From: Lojkania enalia
Lineage: Eukaryota; Ascomycota; Dothideomycetes; Pleosporales
Reading direction: 5' to 3'
DNA length: 64,000 bases
Assembly (NCBI GenBank): GCA_010094045.1
Contig: ML986618.1
Span: 248,001-312,000, forward strand
The position numbers and the translations under genes were made by a program. Of the stretch, positions 43,923 to 56,963 are shown piece by piece. The notes beneath the pieces are model-generated. The model saw only the letters and a list, made by a program, of their open reading frames with translations, made no database searches and was not told the DNA's origin. Numbering within the stretch: the first letter of the stretch is position 1; each line of letters begins with the position of its first letter.

Positions 43923-46900
43923 CTACAAAAAACCCTTCGTGCCGGAAGTTCTTCGGAGGCCGCCCCTCAGACTACCGACTTTTCCCTTCTCCCCCGGAGT
44001 CAACTCCCCCATTTCACCCATTAAAAGGCCAATGGAGGAGCCACGCCGACTGCGGACTTCTCCAGCCTCACTGCCAGCACCTGGTACGCCCAAAGCGCTA
44101 CGACGTTCAACACGCAAGCCTTTGTATGTGTCAAGTTCCCGCTCAAGTCGGAGTGCCTTTTCTCGCTCTTCCCGGAGTTCTCTCTCGGCGCGCTTGGCGG
44201 CAAGCTGAGCGGATGAATCTGAAGATTGCAATTCGTCAATTGTGGTTAGGAGGTTTGAGATCTTATCGCGTGCTTTATTGAGATCCTCAGTAATAGAGGT
44301 ATTCTGTTTGTCTCGACGCTCGATTTGACTTTGAAGATCCTTGACTGTCCGGTCAACATTACGAATGCTGCGAGATTCTGATAGGCGCGTCGATTCTGAG
44401 GTCTCGAGAGCTTTCTCAAGCTGTGATGAGTTAGCATTGCTGAAGTCACCAGCTCTTTACTGGGGTGTCTTACCTCTTGAATTCGTCCGTGCAGGAATCG
44501 CACATCTTTTCCAGCTGATCCACTGTATCCCTTAGTCTCCAAATCCACAAGTCTAATCTGCAAATCTTTCAAAGACTTCTCAACTGCTGCTTTCTCTTTA
44601 TGCAACTGTACATTTGACTCCCGTTCGGCAACAATATCCTTCTGAAGTTCTTGTGCTAGGGCCTCTGCCCTTCTCATCTTACCGACTGCGGCTGCGGCTA
44701 TGTCTTCCTGCTGAGCAAGCCCAGATTTGAGTTCTAGGAGTTCGCGATCATAAGTTGCTGCATTTCGCATGGCCGGTGATTCGGACTGGGCCAAATCCTC
44801 AAGTTTAGAAGCCGCCTCTTGAAGACGCGATTCAAGCCGTCTCTTCTCCTCGATCGCAGAGTCCCTTTCCGCCGCAATGTCATCTACATTGGTGCGAAGA
44901 GCCCGCACTTGCGATAGTAGGCTTACAATTTTCGATTGTGCTTCATTATGAGCGTTCGCGGCTTCGTCACGAGATCTGGAAATGTCTAGAAGCGTCATTT
45001 CGAGGCGGCTCTTCTCTTTTGCCCACGTGGAAGAATTCAAAACTTCATCATCCCACTTGTTCCTTAACTCTTCAATCTCTTCCCGGAGCCGTCCATTCTC
45101 CTCCCGAATAAAGATCACATTCTCTCGTTCAAGATCAAGCTCATGCGTCAAGGCCAACAGCTCAGTTTGGTACTTCTTCCTTGTCTGCTCCATCGATGTC
45201 TCAGTGTCTTCGATGTCATGAGCGCGTTGACTGCGATAGTCTTCAAGCTCATTTTGCAGGCGCTTCTTCGCTTGTAGTGCGCTCTCTAAATCTGTCGATA
45301 AGTCTTCGACGCGTTCTTCGTATTGCTGGACTTGCCGCTGTAGATCTTCGACCATACTGTCCATTTGCTTTCGTTCGGCAATGATGGTGGCGTAAGTGTC
45401 CTCAGCTTCACGGGCTTGCGTCTTCGCGAACTGCTCGGCTCGAGAAGCTTTCAGCACAGCAATTTCTGCCTGTTCGAGCTTGCTGAAGTACTCATCTGCG
45501 CGCGCTTTGTATAGGCTTAGATCTGACGATACGTCGAGAAGCTTAGATGTCTCGCTGTCAAGCCGAATTTGGAGATCAGCGAACTCTTCCAATAGTTGAT
45601 TGTGATTGGCTTGCTCTTGTTCGCGTTCGCAGGCAATGTCTTCGAGTTCGTTCTTGACGTTACGAAGTTCAACCTCCAATTCCACTTTTGCTTGTTTGAG
45701 GTCATCAAACGCCGTCTTGGCTTCTGCGAGATCCTGTACAGCATTGTTGTGTGATTGCACCAAAGACTTCCTCGATTGTTCTTGGGAATTGATGAGATCG
45801 AATAGCTCCTCGTGGGACTTGGTTTGGACCTCTTGATAAGACAGCTGTCCAGAACGTAGGTTGTGCTCTAGCACAGATACCTTCTTTGCAGAATCATCCA
45901 GCATATCATGAAGTCGGAAGTTTTCGCGCTCGAGTTTTTGTAGACGTCTTATTGATGGACTGTCATCCTGCCAGCCGTTCCTGACTGGGGATCGGTCAAG
46001 CTGGCTTTGGAGATGACGGTTCCGCATTTCCGCCATCTGGAGCTGATTTTGGACAAGTTCAAGTTCGGACGCTAGGTCCATGCGATTATTGTAAGTGATA
46101 GTATCTATAGTTCGGTCCGACCGAGCGGAGTCATTCGTAGCGTTACTAATGTGCCTCTGGTTCGTGGGAGTGTTCGTTCGAGAAAAGGGCCTCCGATTCT
46201 CGCTGTCTTTTCGATATTGGGTCGGAGATCGGCGGGCATTCGCTTGATTCACCTGACTGTTATTCATCTCTTCTAATAATGCGCGTTTCGAGTTAGTATA
46301 ACGGGCGTCAATGTCATTGAGCTCGTCTTCATGTCTGTCCCGAAGTTCGTCTAGTAGGGCTTCGGCGCGAGAGTAACGCTCGGTAGCCACGCGCAAAGCT
46401 TGGTGTGCAGCTTCAAGCCGCTCAGCCATATTGACTGCTTTCGAGATGTCTGCTTTGGCAGCATCATAGGTGATGGATACATTGCCAGATTCGGGATCGA
46501 AAACTTTGCGAAGAAGCATTAACTGATTACGACACTCCTCTAGCTCTCGATTGGCGTTATCCAAAGATGTCTGAACTGTCCGAGTATTTGCTTGGGCTTG
46601 AGTTCGCAACTGCCTTTCGGTCTCAAGTTTTCGATTGGCCTCGGCCAACTGTAGATTGACGGTTGAAGCTTCCTTCTCCGCATTGCGGCTTGTCTTGTGT
46701 TCCCTTGTAATTTCATGGTTGAGATCTTCGAGGCTAAGAGAAAGTTTTTCTTTCTGCTTCTCCAAAGACGTCACGGCAAGTTGTACATCCTCTAACTGGC
46801 GGGAAAGGTGCTTGTTTTCGTCCTCAAGCTTTGATTTTTCGGCAGTGAGCTGGGTAATTCGTGACCGCTGAGAATCTCCCGCCCGCGAATTCGACCTCGC

Positions 46901-49900
46901 AATGTCTAAATTCTTTTGCTGTAGCTTGTTCAAGAGTGCCCGATTGTCATTCTCCGAGGCTGTCAGACGGCCTTTGATGGTGACTAGTTCACGCTCGAGG
47001 CGCTCTTTCTGCTGGTCATTTCGGAGCTTGAATGAATCTGAATCGGCAAGCATCTGAGTGAGACTGTGTACCTGTTCAGCAAGTTCATTACGTTCGGCTT
47101 CGAGCTGGTCGAGTTGGCTGTCCTTCGCGTCTAGTGCTTTTTGTTGAGCTGCTTGTCGTTCCATGGAGATTTTGGCCTGTGTACGTTGCGCGGCGGCATC
47201 GGCATCCAGTTTCTCCTCCTGCAATTTGAGAAATTGTTCGCGTAGACCTCGAAGTTCACTCTGATACTCCTTTCGTTCTTTCTCCACGGCAGCACGCGAC
47301 TCAGTTGCCCGACGAAGAACATCTTGTTGGGCATATAACTCTTTCTCGATGGTGATCTTTGATTCGTTCAACGCATCGTAGTCGCGCTTCAGGGTATCGT
47401 ACTTGTGCTCTCCAAGTAATTCGACGTCGTCTCGAGATTGCCGTTCTCTGCTCAACTCTCGCTGTACTTCAAAAAGCTGGGTTTTTAAGTCTTCTATTTG
47501 TTCTTCCAGAATCCTTCGGCCTTCACCAGATTTAACGTCTTCCGATATCTTCTCTTCTAGGAGGCGTTTGGCGTCAGCGGCCTCGCGCTCAAGGTGCTGC
47601 TTCTGAGACCGCATAGCATCTAGCTCAGCCTTCGCATCTCGTAGCCGGCTTTGTAGGTCGTCATGCTTCGATGCTAGTGTCCTCTTCTCGTCGTCGAAGA
47701 CTCGACGATCTGATTCGTACTTTCTAAGGTCGGATTTGAGTATAGCTAGCTCGCTTTCTTTTCGTCTTATGAGATCTTCATAGCTGGATGATGTTGACGA
47801 GATGTCGGATATTTGCTGTCGAATCTGTCGATTCTCATCAAACAGCTCCTTAATCTGTCGTTTGCTTGCCTGTAGCTCCTTAGTGGATGCTGCAAGCTTG
47901 ACGTCTAGATCTTGATCAGTTTTGAGAAGCTTCATCTCCAGGTCCTGAAGTTTGCGTTCTTTCAATCCTAGATGACTCTTCAACATCTTGATCTCCTGGT
48001 TCAGCGATTCTTCGGCTTGTGTTCGCTCAGATCTCGCTTGCTCTAATCCTTGGAGCTGTTGATTCAGTTGGGAGATCTGGTCCTCTAGGTCCCTTTTTTC
48101 GCCTTCCAACTTGCCGATGATTTGACCCGCTTGCTCGAGTTCCTTGCGCCATAGCTCGGCTTGCTCTTCTGTTCTCTTTTTCGCTTCAATTAGGTCATCA
48201 AGCTGATCCTCCAGTTTGTCTTGATCCTCCAAGGCGCCGGCTAGCTTTTCAGACAGCTCTGTTTCGCGCAACTGTAGTCGCTTAAAGATCTCTTCTTTAT
48301 CGAGGGCCAATGCACGCTCACTTTCCAGTGTCTTCTGAATGCGCTGGACATCCATTTCAGCTCTTCTGCGTTCGTCTTCGACTCGCTGTCTGTCCTCGGC
48401 TTCTTGTTGCATCTTTTCCTCGAGCTTTTGGATTATCTCTTCTCGCTTCTTCACTTCGGCCGCTTGACGAGTGGCGCCCAACATAGGCCGCATGCGCACG
48501 AAGAGCTTCCACCATGGATTAGACTGGAGGTTAAGATAGACCTGAAAGTTCCGCTGTATTATCCTCGTAGCTTCGGCTCGGTAAAGCCGTTTGTGGGCAA
48601 TGCGCCGTTGGATAAAGCCTCGAGCAGCAGACTGGAAACGTGAGATGATATCTCGAATGAGCGCATCTCTTTGCTCTTCAAGTTCAGCAAGAACACCGGC
48701 TCTGAAAAAGACCTTGGTGAGTCCAACACGATACATAGCTTTATCCAAGTTAAGCTTCTCCAATATCATTTTTGCCGCCACTTGTCCTTCAAGGTAGCTG
48801 CTAGGCATGTCGTTGCAGAGGACCTCATAACGTTGGCGGAACTCGACGAACGGGAGCCGATTTGGGAAGCCAGTCCGTGCAATCCGAATACCTTCAAGAA
48901 CGCCATTACACCTAAGTTGGTCAAGCACGAGTGGAGCACTAAATTGTTTCGGCCTTTTCTTGTGATTTGGAAGGATGCACCGAACGAAGTGGGGATGGGT
49001 CGAATGAAGTTGGCCCATAAGTGTAGAAAGCTGCTCTTTATGACGCTGGGCAACAGTGCGGAACAGGCCCTTCTTCACGCGGCTGCGAGTTCCACCGGCC
49101 TCATCATCCGGATCTACACAGTCCGCAAAGAGGTTAGCGATATGTTTGTCCGATGATACTGAGAGCAGACGTGTGACGTTGTCATTCAGGGGATCTTTGT
49201 TCTTCTCCAGCCATCCTTCCGTTGAATATTCTACCTCAGCAGCATAGTGCGTTAGCATGAAACCTTGATTCAGTAGTGATCGCTTGTATTTCGAACTCTT
49301 GCGGTCCCATAGGGAGTGTAGCTTCTCGGTGAAGCTTCTATCAGTAGCTTTAGGCATTACAGAGTCTTCGTCTAAACATGAAAAGATGCCGATGGGGTTT
49401 GGTAATTCAATGAGATCAATCGTAGGCTGAAGATCGCGGCCGAAATCAATGAATTTCCACTCAATTTGTTCCCGAGCATATTCCTCCTGCTCGAGAACGA
49501 ACATGTGGTGATTGAAGAATTGTTGCAACTTCTCGTTCGTGTAGTTAATGCATAGCTGCTCAAAGCTGTTCTCTTCGAAAATCTCGAATCCAGCGATATC
49601 AAGCACTCCAATAAAGTGGGAATCATCGGCGCTTGCCCCAGTCCGGTCAAGCTGGCGATTGATACGATCAACGAGATCTCCAAAACCACGTTCGTAGATA
49701 CCTTTTGCGAGCGCATCTATGGCTAGACTAACCTGCTCCGGAGTCTGGACTTTCTCGACCCACTCTCGGCCAGCCTTGACGCGAGGATGGAGCAAAGCCT
49801 TGATGAAAGCGTCAGCGGGAATGCCTAGCAGCTGGCAAACTCGTTGAGCTTGAGCGATACCCTCTGGTTCAAGGGCCGCTTGGTCGGCCCGTCGGGATTC

Positions 49901-51339
49901 TTTTATAACCTTGATATTTCCGAGGTGGAGCACCGCTGCAATTGTTTTAAGGATGGACATTTGGTCCTTTTCAGTAAAGCCCATGATATGAAACGCCTCG
50001 ATCAACGCATTCCACTCGTCACGGTCAGAGACTCCGGATATAGCGTCGTTTCCGTGCTTGGTATACTCGAAATCGTCTACATCCATGTCGTTCAACATGA
50101 GATCTCGCTTTATTTGATGATCAGATCCACGAAGTAGCTGGTAGAAGGCATGGTAATTGCGTTCGTTGGGGTTTAGCCTCACGACCCTAGACTTTTCCAA
50201 AAGATACCAGTCGATGAAGGCACCAGCGATCTGGCCCGAGCGTGTGAATTCAATTCTGATGAATTTTCCGAAACGGGACGAGTTATTGTTCCTGACCGTC
50301 TGTGCGTTCCCGAAAGCTTCGAGGATCGGGTTGGCTCTTAAGATTTGCTCGGACAAATTTGACAGTTGCCTCCCACCGGATTTTGCCCGTGGTGTATCTG
50401 ATGTGGCGACTGCTGCAAGGTACTGTATAACCTTTTTTGTGTTTTCCGTTTTTCCAGCGCCAGACTCTCCGCTGGTTAATATTAGCACAGGACATTCTAA
50501 ACAGGGCGAGAACTATACGTTACTAGAATGCTCTGGTTGGTACCTTCCTCAACAAGGTTCCGGAAAGCCTCATCCGCCATGGCGAAAATATGGGGTTTTG
50601 TTTCTTCCCGGCTCCTACCTCGATACATGTTGATGTAGTCTCGAGAGTATATCGGAAGTGGGCAGTAAGGATTTACTGTGACCAAAAACAATCCTGAGTA
50701 TGTCTGAATCTATTAGCAGTTACAGATGAACGTATGAAGATCTCTCACATATATCAGATCAGCCTGATACCTCATATGCAGATTGTGAATGACCGACGGC
50801 TCATTTAAGTGTGTGAGTTCAGCCATATCATCTGCTTTATCAAATTTTGCTGGATTGACTTTGTCGACAGCCTCAGCATCGACCTCCTGCTGTGCGCCGT
50901 CGTCGCATTGGACGAGAAGCCGCCCCCCTTCAAGCTCTTCAACGACCCAGCCGCGGACAAAGGCTGTCTTTGGATCCCGCAGCCAGACGTAACGTCTTCC
51001 GGAGAAGTCATTCTCTCCTTCTATGCCCCGCACCTCTGGTATGTCTGCGGCGCCGTCGGCAATGAACTGAGGCGCAAATGTCCCAGCCGGGGCGCTGTTG
51101 CGATTCGAGCTGGATCGCAGCCGAGTCGAATTGCTGCGTCCTATCGGTGTGCTGCTGAGCTGGGAGAGAGACTGGTTGCGAGAGTGCGTCATGCCGCTTT
51201 GTGATTCCGCCAGCGGAGACGAGATGAGGACAGACTTGGGACGAGCAAGACTAGAAGTTGGTCCCGGAGACGGTGAAACAGACTGCCTTGCGAAAGGGCT
51301 GTTGCGCCATCTAGGGCCGTTCTGAGCAGGAGCGCTCAT
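43923..51339 (-). CDS. Class II myosin heavy chain
   Basis: Conventional myosin that drives actomyosin ring contraction and septation. Exons are 51339-50749, 50703-50519, 50471-44474 and 44420-43923, giving 2423 aa. The N-terminal ~90 residues are Ser-rich and probably disordered; the SH3-like myosin_N domain follows (YVWLRDPKTAFVRGWVVEEL). The motor has NQSILVTGESGAGKTENTKK (P-loop near 260-267, completed across the second splice), NNNSSRFGKF (switch I), DIAGFEIFEENSFEQLCINY (switch II) and VRCILPNHKKRPKQF. An IQ-containing neck lies around FQSAARGFIQRRIAHKR, and the rest is a very long coiled coil. Introns are 45, 47 and 53 nt; the second was placed by the P-loop. The stop used here (TAG at 43925-43923) coincides with a strong splice acceptor, so a longer C-terminus is possible. 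It is divergent from the Red1-like gene. Confidence 0.92.
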
Positions 51340-51906
51340 AGTGTGTCTATTGTTGCCGTCGGCAGGTGCGAGGTTGTGACTGCAATTACCTTCCTGTCGT
51401 TGCGCAAAGCATAATGTGATATAGTAGAGAGATAAAGAACGCTCTGCAAAATAAAGCAGCAGAGAGAATATATGTACAAGGATGCAGGCTCGAGCAGTCG
51501 AGCTGACGGTGGTAGATGGCGGGACTGCTTGGTTTGTTTACAGGCCGGCCAGCGCTCGAGCCCCCAGCAACCGTCGCGCCAAGGAAAGTAGGAGCGCGTC
51601 GATCCCAAGCCTAGCGCCAAGCCGACTACTTACTAAGCTAGTGCGCGACCGCTAAATGTCGAGCGGCAAGAGCCGTGATCTTTCCTAATTTCCAACTACT
51701 CGCCGCCTCCCTCCTCAGCTCCCCTTCAGCGTCTTCTTCACATCTCCACAGCACCTATCGCCATCTCTCTATCGAGGCGCCTTGAATCTTTGCGCATGCC
51801 AAGAGCCGATTTTATCACTTGCTTCTCGATATCCACATGCTGAAAAATATGCGACCGCACCCGTTTTACCGTTGAGACGCGCTGTGAGATCTCCAATAGC
51901 TTCGAG
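51340..51906. promoter_or_regulatory. Divergent promoter, myosin II / Red1-like
   Basis: 567 bases between the start codons of the minus-strand myosin II and the plus-strand Red1-like gene, holding both promoters and leaders. The part near 51690-51760 is pyrimidine-rich on the + strand, typical of a fungal promoter-leader. No specific site is assigned. Confidence 0.55.
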
Positions 51907-54900
51907 ATGACCAACTATTCGCAGCCGCCCTACGGCATGATGCCATCGTATCCCTCGCCCGTGCAACAGCCGCACCACCAGCAGTACTCTGGGCCCGGCC
52001 CTTCGGATTCGCACCAGGGTTCCGTTGTAGAGAACTTCCAATACAACGGCGGCCTCCCAGGCCTAAATCTCCAGCATTATTCACAGAATAACCAACAGCT
52101 GCAGTACTCATACTGGCCCCCTCCGCCTGTTCCACCCTCCGACTCACATGGTGCAATTCCTTCCCTCCCCCACTTCATTACTTCTGGCGGGGTGGTGCCT
52201 CCTCCCCCCCCCCCTCCCGGCGCGCATTTGTATCCTCACGTCCCGCAACAGCCCGCCCAAGATGCGTTTACACCGAGCTCTACATCTATAGTCCCTACTT
52301 CATTCGAGCCGGTACATCAACCCGTGCCAGCGTCTCGGGGCCGTTTCACTGATCTTATGGAGACCGACAAGGAAGACGGTGAAGTCAGTGAAAGTGACCA
52401 AACGTCTCAGTCGGCAGTAGGAAGAGGCAGAGCACAGCCCGAGCCCCCTCGCTCTATTCCGAACACTTTGCTAGATGGACCACAAGGTGACAGCCAAAAC
52501 GAGAGCCATCGCAGTGGTTTCAGTGCACGAGCGATTCACGCTCCAGCTCAGGATCAGTCGGCCTCCGGCACAATGCGTACGTAGATCCTAGGTATGCTCG
52601 AGAATAACATTACTGACTATTTCACAGAGCTTTCGCCGACTCACAAACTCCCACCGCAAAAAGCTACTGGAATAAAAGAGTTCGAGAATCTATCGCGTCA
52701 ACGCGATGAAGCAAAGCAGTTCGTACGGGTTTTGCACGAAAATGATATCGGGTATACATCGCTCGCTGCTGAGGGACTGGATCCTTACCTTCTTGGGGAT
52801 TTATACCGAGCAGCAAATCTTCCTTTCCAATTTCTACCCACTCGCGGTCCACTAGCATCTCGGGGACCGCCTGATACTCCTGCGAATGGACTACCCCCGT
52901 CGGTTATTGAATCGCAGACTAAGGACCTACAGCCTATGCCGCCTACCTTAATCAAAACTAGTGTGAGCCAAGTTCCACCCGCGAAGTCGGTGCCTTCTCC
53001 AATTGAACGTAAGGAGCCCGTCACTCGTGCAGAGTACATTGCTCGCTTGCAAGCCACGAGACGGTCCACCGCTACAGGAGCTACCGCCCCTATAGCCACC
53101 GCCGGTACCACGCCTCCACAGAAGACGCCGCCGGTTACTACCGTTAACACGAAACCGCCTGACAGGGCCACGCCACCCTCTACTGCGGTCTCTGTACCGA
53201 GTGTAAGCAATGGCAAGGAACGAGTGTCTGATGAAGAGAAAGCTCGCAAGACTGAACTAGCTCGTCAAAGACTTGAAGCATTTAAAGCAAAACGCGCAGC
53301 TTCGGCAGCGGCTCAAGCGTCCAGATCAACAAACGTTGCGCCTGTCCCTAACACTCCATCTTTCAATCCCCCTTTGCAAATTGTCGAGTTCCCGCAGCCA
53401 CCATTTTCAAGTAGTCAACCTCTACCCGCTGTCGACGCCGTACAAAGCCCTCAACCCTACACACCATCTTCATTTTCTAGAATACCTGGTCTTTTCATGA
53501 ATGCTTCTACTGCACCAAACAATGCAAATCCGCCTTCAGCGCCACAGGCACTGCAACAAGCCACGGATCGTCAGGGTATACCTAGAAAACGACCGGTCGC
53601 TTCCGATTTTGATGAAATGGCCACGCCCCGAGGTTCAGGTCCGGCATTCACCCGGCCGCTCGGGCAGTCTCCTCATGAACATGATACTGAGTCAATGATT
53701 ATAGAAGTTAGCGATGATGAATCTGGTAGTAGTGTAATGGATCTTGACGATGATGAAGCTCCATCTTCAAAATTCGATGGTACCCCCATGTCAAGCCTCG
53801 GCCACAACGGGCAACAAACGCAACCCAATCGGACTTTGCCGGCCTTGTCAGACTTCCCATCTCGACCTGTATCATCAAGGCCGCCCTCAACTCTTGATAC
53901 CCCACCTGTACACACTCCCACCGGTAACATTCAAGAGGCTCTTAGACAGAAAGAGGCTCAAGAGGCGCTTAAGCAGAAAGAGAAGGAAATTGCGGAGCTG
54001 AAACGGAAATTGATGCTTAAGGAGTCTCAAATGAAAAGTCGGTCCGGAAGCGAAAAGGAGCTGGCTGCCTCTTCTCCAGCGCCTAGCAAGCAGGAGATTA
54101 TTCTTTACCCAAAGCAAGCCGATCCTGCCCCTCCCGCGGCTTCAATGTCTCCTCAAACGGTTCAAGCTGTTCCTCTCTCACAATCTGAAGAACTATCATT
54201 TCCTTCCAGTTCAATCTCGAAGGACGTATCACGCGAGGAATGGAAGAAACAGCGGCGTGCAGAGATCCAAGCTCGTCTTCCAGTTCTTAATGCCAAGATT
54301 GACGATGCAAATACCAAGATGGCCGAATTTGAGAGGTTGATAGCCGAGTACAAAGTCAACCATACCAAGTATATGCAAGATAGGGATTCACTTGTGAACG
54401 AGCTTGGGCGCCTTGATATAGATACAAATGATGTACACGGTATCGAACTGCAGGCCCATATGGACCAGACCCAGCCGCAGAAGGAAGCTGGACTCTCCTT
54501 AGAGGACCAAGGTAAAGGCTTCATTATCAGCCAAACCGCCTAGGCGGAATGCTAATGTTGGAACAGTCCATAGTACAGCAACAATCGCGGCTAACAATGT
54601 TGAGAACGCCAATGGTGTTCTCGAAGAGACTCTCAAAACACCTAAGTCCCAACCCGTAAAAGAATTGCCAAACATTTTGCAGGTCAATACTGCTCCGGTC
54701 GCGGGGCCATCTACTGCACAGCCATTAGTACCTGCAGCTTCTGCAGCGGTTGATGTTTGTATGTCAGATTCTCCATCTACCAAGCTGCTAGGCAAAACTT
54801 CGGTCAAAGATTCCTGGCCTTCTCAAGTAGATGAGCAGAATGCGTCTTTCGAAGCTTCCTCTTCCTCTAAAACGTTTGAAAAATCGGCGGGAATAGCTGA

Positions 54901-56065
54901 ATCCCCAACGCCTGTCGACGACGATGAAGACTTCTATTCCCCGGAGCCTCCGGTCGCTGTTCCCACCAAAGACAAGCCCGATAGACATAAGACTCCTCAG
55001 TCTGTAGCAAAGTCCTTATCGGAGGAAGGTGAAGTTGACATGTCAGAATCGTCTGCATCTCCTGTCAATGAGGAGGATGAATATGAATGCGAGCGCCAAG
55101 AAGCGGTCGCTAGTCCCGTCGACCCAGGACCAGATAATGAGGACATTGATATTGCAAGCCCGTCTACACCTTCCTCGCCATCATCCCCATCATCATCGGA
55201 TGAAGAGACTTATGGGCCCCCAGAGGTCGGGCAAAGAATGCCTGATGCTACAGCTAATACATCGGACAGAATTTCCCCATCGAACGATCAGACAGTCGAA
55301 GACAACAACCAGGGTGAAATGGATATCTCTATGTCATCTTCTGACGAGAGTGGTTCTAGCCAGCAGTCGTCTTCAGAATTGGTGAACAATAAGTCGATCT
55401 CCTCCAACAAAATGCCAGATTCTTCCATTGCTGTCACTGATGATTTAGCCTCTGAATTACAAGCTGTAACGAAGGAACCAATATCGGACGTCGAAATGGT
55501 ATGTTAGATTCTTGAGCAAACCTCCAAGTTCTTAACGTAGAAAGGTCCCCGTGCATGGGGAAATTAAGCCGGTTCGGTTTGCTTCTTATGAAAGTCCGCT
55601 TCGAATGTTTAAATCCTATCGCTATCATCCTCACTACTCTCAAGATGTAGCTGGTGGCTATTTGTCTATGACATACAGCCATCAAATTGACCCAGAGAAA
55701 CCGCTGTGTCGATTCGAGTCCGATGGAGGTATTTGCAACGATGACCAATGCGAAGGCCAGCATTTCCGGGAGATGGTTATAAGCGGTGCGTATCTAGATA
55801 GCGCATTTCATCGCCTTCTATCTTATTTCTCCTTGTACGCTAGCTAACCTGATCGTCTGCTATAGGTGAGAAAATATTAGTCCAACTCGGAACTGCAAAT
55901 CCTGGAAAAACAAACGAAGATAAACAGCGCTGGAATGATGGTTTACGGCTGGTTCTCAAAGATCTTCGTCAAAAGAGCATCAAAGACCCCAATGGTATCG
56001 CTGAAGAGATCGCCAAATATCGTCGCCAATTCCTCAATGACGATAGCAGAGTTGTCAATCTATAA
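51907..56065 (+). CDS. Red1/ZFC3H1-type zinc-finger protein
   Basis: Large, mostly disordered protein of 1308 aa whose C-terminal finger matches the zf-C3H1 type found in fission yeast Red1 (MTREC/NURS complex) and human ZFC3H1 (PAXT), which connect nuclear RNAs to exosome decay. Exons are 51907-52576, 52628-54511, 54567-55498, 55545-55785 and 55866-56065. The N-terminus is Pro/Gln/Tyr-rich with a run of seven prolines; helical and charged segments follow (EKARKTELARQRLEAFKAKR; EALRQKEAQEALKQKEKEIA). A long acidic Ser-rich stretch lies before the finger. The finger has Cys1217, Cys1226, Cys1231 and His1235 (C-x8-C-x4-C-x3-H), preceded by SYESPLRMFKSYRYHP. Introns are 51, 55, 46 and 80 nt. The fourth-exon acceptor (AAAG at 55544) was set by frame. 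Orthology with Red1 is probable, not proven. Confidence 0.78.
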
Positions 56066-56963
56066 CCTTGGCAGAACTGACCATCACTAGTAAGCTTAAG
56101 TCTGTAAGGGGTCCGGCAACTATCCCTGACCCAACTAGCCCTAAGCCTGGTAACAGTGTGTGCCTTGTATAGTAGTGTGCCATGGAGACTATGTCCCCTC
56201 GCACAGTGTTCCTTTTCTCTATGACGGTATCGTTTAACATCTACACCTTTCCAACGTCCATGCTTCCGAACCTGTCTTGGGAGAATCAAGTCTGCCCTTT
56301 CGATTACTTGACGGGAGCGCTCGTAGGACGGGTTATCTTCATTTCATTATTAGCATCGATACCCCTGCATGAATACGGAGTTGGTTGCATACTGCCTATC
56401 CTTTGGATAAGCACGAGCAATGACGCTCAATTTGGATCTTTCACAATAGCATAAGAGCCGGATCTCTTTCAGCAAGTAAATGACACTACCGCGTGAGAAA
56501 GATGGTATGCATCTCACGGGCTAGGAACGATGGTAGTTCATAGCCTAGTATATAGCCTCTTAGTGTGGTTTTCAAATTAGTCTTTTTTACTCTTGTGCAT
56601 ATAGTATTGCCTAGCGGAATGATTGTTTCATTCGACTTTTCCATTATATACCGAAACGACGATTTGTTACACTGCCTCGACAAACCTGCCTAGATTGGAG
56701 CCACGCCGGCTTTCTTTCCGCCGAACTTGTTCTGTAGCTACCCCGCATTGCGTCCCATCTCCCGTTACGGCATCCCGATCAGCGACTCAAGTACTTAGCT
56801 GCACTCCAAACTAGATGTTGAAACCATTACGGCAGTATTTAATGGATGTGTTGGTCGCTCTTGATGAATAGCTCAGTTGGGATGATCCATTCGTCCCCAA
56901 TTCATTCTCCCTCGCCAAACATATATCCAAGTCTAGTCTGGTAGCTGCTGCTGCTGCTTAAAT
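56066..56963. other. Intergenic, SDR promoter
   Basis: No gene recognised; a 90-codon frame at 56182-56454 has no support. A short CTG repeat lies at 56947-56958 just before the SDR start codon. Confidence 0.5.

Noticed and set aside
43802..44281. 159-codon plus-strand frame opposite the myosin C-terminus
   Set aside because: It is the antisense shadow of the acidic/Ser-rich myosin tail and has no independent support.
50472..50590. Alternative myosin junction using GTACCAAC and GTTTAG
   Set aside because: It stays in frame but destroys the NQSILVTGESGAGKT P-loop, which the chosen junction restores exactly.
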